DNA from: SLST01 sp046538735
GTDB taxonomy: Bacteria > Spirochaetota > Spirochaetia > DSM-27196 > SLST01
Length of the DNA: 64,000 nt
NCBI GenBank assembly: GCA_046538735.1
Contig: JBKHII010000007.1
Location: forward strand, 1-64,000
Direction of reading: 5' to 3'
This document shows, piece after piece, positions 48,051-56,013 of this stretch (position 1 is its first letter; each line of letters begins with the position of its first letter). The translations under genes and the position numbers were made by a program. The notes below the pieces were generated by a model. The model made no database searches, was not told the DNA's origin, and worked only from the letters and a program-made list of their open reading frames with translations.

Positions 48051-48464
48051 CTACAGGAAGAGAACGCGATGGAAGAAGAAGTGAAGGATCGCGACGAGCA
48101 GGCCGAGGTACGCGAGGCTCGCGGATCGCTGCAGGAAGAGCTGATCGAGCCGCTCCACGAATCCCGATTCCACGGTGCTCTTCTCCTTGTAGTACGCGAG
48201 AATGAGCGTCGCTCCGAGTACCATCCCGGTCGCGGCCGGCACCAGGTTGCCCAGGATGATCGTATCGTCCGGGTGGACGCTGAGGAACTGGAAGAAGCCG
48301 ACGAGGAGGGTGGTGATTCCGAGGCCGAATGCGAAGCCGGGGCTCTTGAAGACCGATTCGCTGAAGAACGAGCTCACCCGCAGGCGCTCATCGAGCTCGC
48401 TGAACCCGAGCGTAATGCTCGCGAGAACGAGCGTGAGAATGGAGAGCAGGTAGATCTGGTACAT
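48051..48464 (-). CDS. Small membrane protein of unknown function
   Basis: The 137-residue protein has four likely membrane segments: YLLSILTLVLASITLGF, FGLGITTLLVGFFQFL, LVPAATGMVLGATLILAY and ASLAYLGLLVAILHFFFH. Hydrophilic loops are short. I do not recognise the family. It lies in a minus-strand operon with a Nudix gene and a second membrane-anchored protein. A 42-bp gap separates it from the upstream gene. Confidence 0.7.
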   Translation of the reverse strand: MYQIYLLSILTLVLASITLGFSELDERLRVSSFFSESVFKSPGFAFGLGITTLLVGFFQFLSVHPDDTIILGNLVPAATGMVLGATLILAYYKEKSTVESGFVERLDQLFLQRSASLAYLGLLVAILHFFFHRVLFL

Positions 48465-48506
48465 CGGCTCCTCCTCCGCTGAGCATACCGTCGGCGCACG
48501 AAGCGG

Positions 48507-49103
48507 TCAATCCGAGCCGAGCGGGATCCGAAGCTCGTGCTCGGCTCCTCGCAGGACGATGTGCACGACGACCTCCTCGGACTCCGACGTCTCGTCCGCG
48601 GCCTCGCCGCCAAACACGTGCCGGATCACGGTGGGATACTCGGCGTCCGTAGGGAGCGCATCGGTCACGGCTGTTCCGTCCGGGAACCGAAGTCGCACGA
48701 GGCTTGCCTCCCCCTCGGGAGGCTCGGCGCCTTCGTCCGAGCCGGTCCCCGAGCCGCCCGGGACCGCCCGATCCTCGCGTGCGGACGGCTCGATCCTCAC
48801 GGTGACGAATACCTCTTCGTCGAACGCGAACGCTTCCCCGTCCAGGAGATAACCTTCGGCCTGGACCACTCCCGGTTCGGGTCGCAGAAAGAGGATGTAG
48901 AGGAGGAACATCATCATGACGAGGACGATGTCCAGAAGGACGATCAAGAGCGACTTGTTCCGCTTGAAGATGCCGCCGGTCGGCCGCTCACGATCGGCCC
49001 GGTCGCCGAGCCGCTCCACGCGGTCGTAGTGAAAGACGTACTGAGACGGATCGCTCGTCTCGGGTGCCCGTTCGCCTCTACGCTCGCGGTTTCGACCGGA
49101 CAT
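48507..49103 (-). CDS. Single-pass membrane protein of unknown function
   Basis: The 198-residue protein has a charged cytoplasmic N-terminus of about 48 residues, one transmembrane helix (SLLIVLLDIVLVMMMFLLYI) and an extracytoplasmic domain with beta-strand character (FDEEVFVTVRIEP, VVVHIVLRGAEHELRIPLG) interrupted by an acidic, glycine-rich loop. I cannot name the family. Its ATG at 49103 lies 26 bases inside the end of the NAD(P)HX repair gene. Confidence 0.7.
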   Translation of the reverse strand: MSGRNRERRGERAPETSDPSQYVFHYDRVERLGDRADRERPTGGIFKRNKSLLIVLLDIVLVMMMFLLYILFLRPEPGVVQAEGYLLDGEAFAFDEEVFVTVRIEPSAREDRAVPGGSGTGSDEGAEPPEGEASLVRLRFPDGTAVTDALPTDAEYPTVIRHVFGGEAADETSESEEVVVHIVLRGAEHELRIPLGSD

Positions 49104-50631
49104 CGGCCACCTTCCCGAGCTCCGCCGCGAGCTCCTCGGCGAGGAAGAGACCGCGCCTCCGGCGCAGCGAGCGGCCGGCGATCTGATGCACGAGCACCGC
49201 GGCGCACGACGCCCGCCACCCGTCCATCCCGCCCGCGAGGAGCCCTCCGATCGCGCCGGCGAGCACGTCGCCGCTTCCGCCGGTCCCCATCGCCGCGTTC
49301 ATGCCGTCCGCGTACGCGAAGCGTCCGTCCGGATGCGCAACGATCGTCGTATGCGATTTGCCTACCACAACCGCTCCCGTCCTGCCCGCGAGCTCGAGCG
49401 CCGCGCCCTTGAAATCGGCGAGCACGGCGGCCGAGCCGGTTCCGAGCAGACGCCCCAGCTCTCCGGGATGCGGCGTGAGCACCCACCGGTCGTGCAAGCC
49501 GGGAGCGTCGTCCATGCCGGCGAGGAGGTTCAACGCGTCGGCGTCGAGCACGCCGGCAGCGACACGGTCCGCCCTGCCTCCGGGAAGGAGCGCGCGCAAC
49601 AGCTCTCTTCGCGCATCGCTCACGCCCCATCCGGGTCCGATCACGACGGAATCCACATCAACGCCGGCGAGCGGCTCTTCGGGGTCGAGCGGCCGCACCA
49701 TGACCGACCCCACGTTCGACGCGACGATCGGGTAGATCGCATCGTCCGCGAAGACCGTCACGAGTCCGGCACGACATCGATGAGCGCCTTCGGCGGAGAG
49801 CACGGCGGCGCCGGTCGTTCCCACGCCACCGGCGAAGACGCCGGTCGCGCCGCGGCGATGCTTGTACGTATCGGCGTCGAGCGGCGGGAGCACCGTGCGC
49901 AGGCGGTCGCTTTCAAGAAGCGTGCCGCGGATAGTCGGGTCGCGAGTGAGGTCGCTCGGGAAACAGACGTTGATTCGCACGATCGCACCGCAGAGGCTCC
50001 GAGCGGCCGGCGCGTACAGGCACTCCTTCGGGAGTCCCATGGTAAGCGTCCACGTGGCGCGAACGGCGGGCATGCCCGGGCGCCACTCGTCGCCGAGCCC
50101 GCTCGGCGCGTCAACGGACGCCACTTGAGCGCCGCGCTCGAGCGCCTCGTTGATCGCCGAGCAAATATCGTCCAGCGGCGCTCGCAGCGCACCCCTGACG
50201 CCGGTTCCGGCAAGACCGTCCACGACGACGTCCGCCCTCGCGAGCGCATCGAGACACGTCCGGCGATCGTTCGCCCAGACGAACGGCTGCACACCGAGCG
50301 AACGAACGACTCCCGCGTGAACTCGAGCGTGCTCGCCGAGGGCCTCCTCGGGTGCCGAAAGCACCACGGAGGTCTCGTACCCGGCTCCCACGGCATAGCG
50401 CGCCATCACGAGCGCGTCGCCACCGTTGTTCCCCTTGCCGGCGACGACGCAGAGCCGAGGCGACTGCGGACGACCGCTCAGGCGACGCTCGATCTCGAGC
50501 CATGAGAGAAGTCCGGCGCTCTCCATGAGGACGATGGCCGGTATCGCGTATTCGTTCTGCGCGCGACGATCGATCTCCTGCATCCGCGACGAGTCGACGA
50601 TGCGTGTCAGGTCGCGCGTCCAGTCGGTCAC
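49078..50631 (-). CDS. nnr: Bifunctional NAD(P)H-hydrate epimerase/dehydratase
   Basis: This enzyme repairs damaged NADH and NADPH. The N-terminal half is the epimerase (YjeF_N: CVVAGKGNNGGDALVMARYA, VDAPSGLG). The C-terminal half is the ADP/ATP-dependent dehydratase (ribokinase fold: LTPHPGELGRLLG, GTGGSGDVLAGAIGGLLAGG). The total of 517 residues is normal for the fused form. The start GTG at 50631 overlaps the stop of the upstream lipoprotein gene (GTGA). A longer frame from 50673 is less likely. Confidence 0.93.
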   Translation of the reverse strand: MTDWTRDLTRIVDSSRMQEIDRRAQNEYAIPAIVLMESAGLLSWLEIERRLSGRPQSPRLCVVAGKGNNGGDALVMARYAVGAGYETSVVLSAPEEALGEHARVHAGVVRSLGVQPFVWANDRRTCLDALARADVVVDGLAGTGVRGALRAPLDDICSAINEALERGAQVASVDAPSGLGDEWRPGMPAVRATWTLTMGLPKECLYAPAARSLCGAIVRINVCFPSDLTRDPTIRGTLLESDRLRTVLPPLDADTYKHRRGATGVFAGGVGTTGAAVLSAEGAHRCRAGLVTVFADDAIYPIVASNVGSVMVRPLDPEEPLAGVDVDSVVIGPGWGVSDARRELLRALLPGGRADRVAAGVLDADALNLLAGMDDAPGLHDRWVLTPHPGELGRLLGTGSAAVLADFKGAALELAGRTGAVVVGKSHTTIVAHPDGRFAYADGMNAAMGTGGSGDVLAGAIGGLLAGGMDGWRASCAAVLVHQIAGRSLRRRRGLFLAEELAAELGKVADVRSKPRA

Positions 50632-51851
50632 CTGGCGACTCCGGCCTCGAAGAGTCGATCCGTACGCCACCACACGAGAGCAACGTCGTCCCTCGTCGCG
50701 AGCATTCCGCTCAGGATCCCGTCGTGCGAAACGTGCAGGTCGCGGATCACGACATCCTCGTAGTCGATGCCGAGCGTTCTGCGCCTGACGACCTTCCCGC
50801 TCGTGTGCAGGATGAGGAGTTGGCTCTCCTGCTCGCTCTCGCGGCTCAGAAGGAAGAGGTGCTCGTTTGACGCGGCTCCGAGCAGCTCGTAATAGAACTC
50901 CTCGTCCTCACCGAGCGCGCCGAGCACGCCGTCCCGTCTCACGTTACGCGGGACGTCCACGAAGCCCTCGTATGCTCCATCGTCAATGTTGAGCCAATAG
51001 ACGCGACTCATGAGCCGATTGATCGACCCGCCGCCGCCGGCGTCACCCTCGTCGTGCGCGTAGTAGTTGATCTTCGCGTAGAGCCGCCGGAGCTCCTGGT
51101 CCGGTCGAATCGACTCGAGGATCGGCGCGGCGGCGACGTCGCTCGGGACGGGTAGCGTATCGGGTGTGATCTCCACACGTCGAAGCAACGTGCCGTCGGA
51201 GGCGAACCAGTAGACGATCGACCGCGGTGGGGCCGAGGTCACGACCACGATTTCGTCGCTCGCCGTCACCTCGATCTCCTGGATGTGCGGGAAGAAGCTT
51301 CCTCCGATTCCCTCCTGACCGAGATAGTCGATCTGATTGCCTCTCTGATCGAGTCGGACGACGACGCGGTTGAGTCGGACGCCGAGCTCCTCGTCGAAGA
51401 CGGCGACCCGATCGGGCACCTGATCCTCCACGAGGAGCGTCTTGTCGCTCGTGACGGCAACCTCGCCCACGGTGTTGAAGGGGTACTCGTACGCCCGGCG
51501 ATTCGTCACGCGCTCCTCGTCCGAGCTCGACTGGAGCATCACGGGGCGCGGATTCTGCGATGGATTGTAGTAGAGCGTGAGCAGGTCGCCGTAGGAGGTG
51601 AACTCCATGATGCGGTTGCCGTAGCCGCTCGCGACGTAGAAGAGACCGCCGCGCATGGCCATGCGCGTCTTCCGCGTCAGCGCGGAACCGTCCAGATAGA
51701 GCTCGATCTGGTCCTCCATCTTCCCGTATTCCAGCGAGAAGAGGTCCTGTCGCTCCAGGACGGGCACGTGACTCCGCGAGCACGCGCTCGGGAGCAAAAC
51801 GGCGAGAGCCGACAGGGCGAGCAGCATTCGAACGCGGGATCGTAGCGACAT
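50628..51851 (-). CDS. Lipoprotein, probable beta-propeller
   Basis: The 407-residue protein starts with a lipoprotein signal (LALSALAVLLPSAC, C24). The rest is a series of beta-strand blocks with conserved short turns (GGLFYVASGYGNRIMEFTSY, VAVTSDKTLLVEDQV, VTASDEIVVVTSAP, YWFASDGTLLRRVEI, LHVSHDGILSGMLA), which suggests a propeller. I do not recognise a named family. It is the first gene of the operon down to 47661 and has its own promoter ending nine bases before the ATG, back-to-back with that of secA. Confidence 0.75.
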   Translation of the reverse strand: MSLRSRVRMLLALSALAVLLPSACSRSHVPVLERQDLFSLEYGKMEDQIELYLDGSALTRKTRMAMRGGLFYVASGYGNRIMEFTSYGDLLTLYYNPSQNPRPVMLQSSSDEERVTNRRAYEYPFNTVGEVAVTSDKTLLVEDQVPDRVAVFDEELGVRLNRVVVRLDQRGNQIDYLGQEGIGGSFFPHIQEIEVTASDEIVVVTSAPPRSIVYWFASDGTLLRRVEITPDTLPVPSDVAAAPILESIRPDQELRRLYAKINYYAHDEGDAGGGGSINRLMSRVYWLNIDDGAYEGFVDVPRNVRRDGVLGALGEDEEFYYELLGAASNEHLFLLSRESEQESQLLILHTSGKVVRRRTLGIDYEDVVIRDLHVSHDGILSGMLATRDDVALVWWRTDRLFEAGVAR

Positions 51852-51860
51852 TGGTATGTG

Positions 51861-51890
51861 ATACTACCGGCCTCGGTCACGAGGTGTCAA
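51861..51890 (-). promoter_or_regulatory. Promoter of the 51851 operon, almost leaderless
   Basis: On the minus strand TTGACA (51885-51890), an 18-bp spacer and TAGTAT (51861-51866) end nine bases before the ATG at 51851. Its -35 box is separated by two bases from the -35 box of the divergent secA promoter. Confidence 0.6.
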
Positions 51891-51892
51891 TC

Positions 51893-51922
51893 TTGACCGG
51901 CCTCCGAGACCCCCGATACATT
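51893..51922 (+). promoter_or_regulatory. Promoter of secA, leaderless geometry
   Basis: TTGACC (51893-51898), an 18-bp spacer and TACATT (51917-51922) end six bases before the secA ATG at 51929. Transcription should begin at the start codon, so SecA control through an upstream secM-like leader is not possible from this promoter. Confidence 0.6.
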
Positions 51923-51928
51923 GGTGCT

Positions 51929-54700
51929 ATGCTTCAGAACGTGATCGACGCGCTGTTCGGCTCCAAGAACGAAGCCGACCTCAAGGCGCTGCTCCCCCTC
52001 CTCCATTCGGTGAACGCCGCCGAGCCGTGGGCGATGTCGCTCTCCCCCGACGAGTTCCCGGAGCAGACGAAGCGCTTTCGAGAGCGTGTTCGGTCCGGCG
52101 AGACGCTCGACGCCCTTCTCCCCGAAGCGTACGCGCTCGTGCGCGAGGCCGCTCGGCGGACGCTCGGCGAGCGGCTCTACGACGTGCAGATCCTCGGAGG
52201 CATCGTCCTGCATCAGGGCAAGATCATGGAGATGAAGACGGGCGAAGGAAAGACGGTCAGCAGCGTCACGGCCGCCTATCTCAACTCGCTCGCCGGCAAG
52301 GGCGTCCACATCGTAACGGTGAACGACTATCTCGCCGAACGAGACGCCAACTGGATGAAGCCGATCTACGACTACCTCGGCGTTTCCGTGGGCGCGATCC
52401 TCGCCAACATGGACAACGAGGCGCGCAAAGAGGCGTACCGCAAAGATATCACCTACGGCACGAACAACGAGTTCGGATTCGACTACCTGCGCGACAACAT
52501 GCGATTCGACGCGTCCCGCAAGGTCCAGGCGGGCCACCACTTCTGTGTCGTGGACGAGATCGACTCGATCCTGATCGACGAGGCGCGTACGCCGCTCATC
52601 ATCTCGGGCCCGGCCGAGGACGACACACGGAAGTACAACGCGGTCAACCGCGTGGTTCACGACCTCGCAGAGTGCGAGAAGGATCCGGAGACCGACGACT
52701 ACCCGGAGGAGCCGGTCGGCGACTACAAGCTCGAGGAGAAGTCGAAGCGCGTGTCGTTTACCGAACAGGGTCTGGCGCACCTCGAGGAGCTCCTGCAGCG
52801 GGCGAGGATCATCGGCGACAGCCTCTTCGTGGACGAGAACTTCGAGTACATCCACCTCGCGACGCAAGCGGTGCGAGCGCATCGTCTCTTCAAGAAGGAC
52901 CAGCAGTACGTCGTCGCCGAGGGCAAGGTCGAGATCGTTGACGAGTTCACCGGACGCATCCTTCACGGCCGTCGCTACTCGGACGGCCTCCACCAGGCGA
53001 TCGAGGCGAAGGAAGGCATCAAGATCGCCGAGCGCAACCGCACGCTCGCGACGATCACCTTCCAGAACTTCTTCCGCATGTACGACAAAATCTCCGGAAT
53101 GACCGGTACGGCGGAGACCGAGGCGAAGGAGTTCGGCAAGATCTACGGACTCGACGTCGTGGTCATACCCACGAATCGACCGGTGGCCCGGATCGACCAG
53201 GACGACGTCATCTACGTTGACGCACGCCAGAAGTACGACGCGATCTGCGACGAGATACAGCATCTCCACGAGAAGGGACAGCCCGTGCTGGTAGGTACCG
53301 TCTCGATCGAGCGGTCGGAGGTGCTCTCGGCGATGCTCACGAAGCGTGGCGTGCGCCACGAGGTGCTCAACGCGAAGAACCACTCGCGAGAAGCGCTCAT
53401 CATCGCGGAGGCCGGCGCAAAGGGCGCGGTTACGATCGCGACGAACATGGCGGGCCGCGGGACGGACATCAAGCTCGGCGGCAATCCCGAGTTCCGCGCA
53501 CGTCGCAAAGTCGGGACCGACGCGACGATCGAGGAGTTCCAGCGGGCGTACGAGCGAGAGCGCGAGGCGTGGCGCGAAGACTACCGCGAGGTCCAGGAGG
53601 CGGGTGGGCTCTACGTCCTCGGAACCGAGCGGCACGAGTCGCGCCGAATCGACAATCAGTTGCGAGGTCGGTCCGGACGACAGGGCGACCCCGGCGAGAG
53701 CCGATTCTTCCTCTCCATGGACGACGATCTCATGCGGCTCTTCGGTCGCGGAGGCGCAAATCTCAAGGCGATCATGACGCGCGGACTCCCGGAGGGAGAG
53801 CCGCTCAACCATCCCATCATCAACCGGAGTATCGAACGCGCGCAGAAACGCGTTGAGGAGCGCAACTTCGACATCCGGAAGCACCTGCTCGAGTACGACG
53901 ATGTGCTCAACGAGCAGCGCAAGTACATCTACGAACAGCGGGATACGATCCTCGTGGACCGTTCGTTGCGAGACCGCGTCATGGCAACCGCGCGAGACCT
54001 CATCTCCGAATCGCTCGAGGACGTCACCGAACCCGGAGACGCAACCCCCTCACGAATCGCTGAGCTCGTCGACTTCCTGCGAGAGCGTCTCTACTACACT
54101 CCCGACGTTTCGGCGGACGAGCTCGCGGGCAAACCCGCGCGCGAGATCGAAGAGCTCCTGATTCAGGAAATGGAAGCCGACGTCGCGGAGAAAGAGGGAA
54201 TCATCGGCAAGGAGCAGCTCAATCTCGCGATTCGATACGAGTACCTGCGCAATATCGATTCCCGCTGGCAGGATCATCTGGAGAACCTCGAGGCGTTGCG
54301 TGAGGCGGTCTACCTCCGCTCGTACGCGCAGAAAAACCCCCTACTCGAGTACAAGCTCGAAGGCTTTGAGATCTTCGACGAGCTCCTGCTCGACATCCGG
54401 CTTGCAGTCGCGCGGAAACTGATGGCGGTCAAGGCGGACGGATTCCGGGCTCGCGTGCAGAGCCCCTCACCGGTACAGGCCGCTCAGGAGCATCACTCGC
54501 AGGTTTCCGCGTTCGGCGGCGGGCTGCGGCCGGGTGCTGCGGTCGGCGGCGGTGCCGCGGCGCTCGCGACCCGACCGCGACCCCATTCGGCGGCGCAACC
54601 CCAGCAGCAGACCGTCCGCCGATCAGTGCCCAAGGTCGGACGGAACGACCCCTGCCCGTGTGGCAGCGGCAAGAAGTACAAGCACTGCCACGGCCGCTAG
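51929..54700 (+). CDS. secA: Preprotein translocase ATPase SecA
   Basis: SecA drives export of unfolded proteins through SecYEG. The 923-residue protein has Walker A MKTGEGKTV, the THYGTNNEFGFDYLRDNM-like block (TYGTNNEFGFDYLRDNM), the DEAD-type VVDEIDSILIDEARTPLII, TNMAGRGTDIKLGG, the GRSGRQGDPGESRFFLSMDD region and a C-terminal zinc finger RNDPCPCGSGKKYKHCHG that binds SecB or ribosomes. The start is set at 51929 by the promoter and by homology; an upstream frame from 51851 is rejected. It is convergent with the M23 peptidase gene. Confidence 0.97.
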   Translation: MLQNVIDALFGSKNEADLKALLPLLHSVNAAEPWAMSLSPDEFPEQTKRFRERVRSGETLDALLPEAYALVREAARRTLGERLYDVQILGGIVLHQGKIMEMKTGEGKTVSSVTAAYLNSLAGKGVHIVTVNDYLAERDANWMKPIYDYLGVSVGAILANMDNEARKEAYRKDITYGTNNEFGFDYLRDNMRFDASRKVQAGHHFCVVDEIDSILIDEARTPLIISGPAEDDTRKYNAVNRVVHDLAECEKDPETDDYPEEPVGDYKLEEKSKRVSFTEQGLAHLEELLQRARIIGDSLFVDENFEYIHLATQAVRAHRLFKKDQQYVVAEGKVEIVDEFTGRILHGRRYSDGLHQAIEAKEGIKIAERNRTLATITFQNFFRMYDKISGMTGTAETEAKEFGKIYGLDVVVIPTNRPVARIDQDDVIYVDARQKYDAICDEIQHLHEKGQPVLVGTVSIERSEVLSAMLTKRGVRHEVLNAKNHSREALIIAEAGAKGAVTIATNMAGRGTDIKLGGNPEFRARRKVGTDATIEEFQRAYEREREAWREDYREVQEAGGLYVLGTERHESRRIDNQLRGRSGRQGDPGESRFFLSMDDDLMRLFGRGGANLKAIMTRGLPEGEPLNHPIINRSIERAQKRVEERNFDIRKHLLEYDDVLNEQRKYIYEQRDTILVDRSLRDRVMATARDLISESLEDVTEPGDATPSRIAELVDFLRERLYYTPDVSADELAGKPAREIEELLIQEMEADVAEKEGIIGKEQLNLAIRYEYLRNIDSRWQDHLENLEALREAVYLRSYAQKNPLLEYKLEGFEIFDELLLDIRLAVARKLMAVKADGFRARVQSPSPVQAAQEHHSQVSAFGGGLRPGAAVGGGAAALATRPRPHSAAQPQQQTVRRSVPKVGRNDPCPCGSGKKYKHCHGR

Positions 54701-54709
54701 CTCTCGGCG

Positions 54710-55960
54710 CTACGGCATGTGTTTGAGGGGGTCCTCCCAGCGGCCCTGGCGGATCACGGAGAAGTGCAGATGCGGGCCGGTACTCCGGCCCGTGTTCCCG
54801 ATTCGCCCGATCATTTGCCCGGCCGATACCCGCTGGCCGTTCGTCACGTTGAACGAATCCAGGTGTCCGTACAGGCTGCGGAAACCGTCTCCGTGATCGA
54901 GAATGATCATGTTGCCAAGCGTCCCGGTGTTCGGCTCAAGGTGTACCACGCGTCCGGGTCGCGCGGCGAGAACCGGCGTACCGACCGCATTCGCCAGGTC
55001 GATGCCCGTATGCATCCTCCACTGGCCGGTGAAGGGATCAGACCTCATTCCGTAGCCCGAGGTGAACCTGAAGTTCCGCACCGGCCACTGAAACAGCTCT
55101 CCGATCGCGAGGAGGTACTCGTTCTCGTCCATCTCCGCACCGGGGACGAAGAGGGTCTCTCCAACCTGCAACACGCTCGTCTCCAGATCGTTCGCGTCCA
55201 GGATCGGGGCGACCGGCACGCCGTACTGACCCGCTATCGAAGAGAGCGACTCGCTCGGCTGTACCGCGTGGAAGAGCCCGTCCCGGTCCGGGATAGAGAG
55301 CGTTGTCCCGGGGAGCAACCGGCGGACATCGTCGATCGGGTTCATCGAGAGAATCGTCCCGGGCTCGATGCCGAACTCGTACGCGATCTCCGAGATCGTG
55401 TCTCCCGGTTCCACCTCGTACTCGACTCGGCGGATGCGCTCGAAATTCGTCGCGTCGATCGCCAGCGTCTCGCCGCCTCCCTGCCCGGTCATCGTGTCTA
55501 CGGTTGCCAGGAGCGTCTCAGAAGGCGTTCTGGGAATGCGCAGCCCGACTCGCTGCGCGTAGAAGTCGAAGGCCCCGAGGATCGGCATCAGCAGCGCCGA
55601 TGCGACAATGGCCACCGGAACGGCCACCGCCGTCGCGAGCGCGGCTCCGGGAATACGGCTGACCGCCCTGTGGATCGTGTTCCGCACTCGGCTGCGTCGC
55701 GAACGAGGTCGCCCGGGCAGCGCCGCACGCGCGCGACCGAGCCTGCGGCGTGGGTCGCGCATTGCAACGCTGCGGAGGTTGGCCGGCTCCGCGCGCCTGC
55801 GGTCCGGAGGCCTCACGCCGCTCGGATCGGCTCCGCCAAGCGCGAAGTCGTGGCCAACGCCGGGGCGACCCGGTCGCCCGGTTGCCCGGGATTCGGTGCG
55901 CCCTCGCGGTCTTCGATCAATCCGTTGTGTCTCAATGATCCCACGCATCTCTCTATCCAT
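54710..55960 (-). CDS. M23 metallopeptidase with LysM-type domains
   Basis: This likely peptidoglycan endopeptidase (or a regulator of one) has a long basic cytoplasmic N-terminus of about 100 residues rich in Arg, a transmembrane helix (ALATAVAVPVAIVASALLMP), two LysM-like repeats (YEVEPGDTISEIAYEFGI, HAVQPSESLSSIAGQYGV) and a C-terminal M23 domain. The zinc ligands are present: H and D in MHTGIDLA and HLH in GPHLHFSV. The start is uncertain; the N-terminal Arg-rich part could be shorter. It is divergent from the penicillin-binding protein gene at 56014. Confidence 0.88.
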   Translation of the reverse strand: MDREMRGIIETQRIDRRPRGRTESRATGRPGRPGVGHDFALGGADPSGVRPPDRRRAEPANLRSVAMRDPRRRLGRARAALPGRPRSRRSRVRNTIHRAVSRIPGAALATAVAVPVAIVASALLMPILGAFDFYAQRVGLRIPRTPSETLLATVDTMTGQGGGETLAIDATNFERIRRVEYEVEPGDTISEIAYEFGIEPGTILSMNPIDDVRRLLPGTTLSIPDRDGLFHAVQPSESLSSIAGQYGVPVAPILDANDLETSVLQVGETLFVPGAEMDENEYLLAIGELFQWPVRNFRFTSGYGMRSDPFTGQWRMHTGIDLANAVGTPVLAARPGRVVHLEPNTGTLGNMIILDHGDGFRSLYGHLDSFNVTNGQRVSAGQMIGRIGNTGRSTGPHLHFSVIRQGRWEDPLKHMP

Positions 55961-55969
55961 ATCGACATG

Positions 55970-55998
55970 TTCACCGACGCTTGTTATAGTCCGATACT
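55970..55998 (+). promoter_or_regulatory. Possible promoter of the penicillin-binding protein gene
   Basis: TTCACC (55970-55975), a 17-bp spacer and GATACT (55993-55998) precede the GTG at 56014 by 15 bases. Both hexamers are imperfect. Confidence 0.35.
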
Positions 55999-56013
55999 GA
56001 ACTAGAGCCGCTT

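Noticed and set aside
51887..53884. 665-residue frame on the - strand opposite secA
   Set aside because: Antisense to SecA and to the secA promoter region; no motif.
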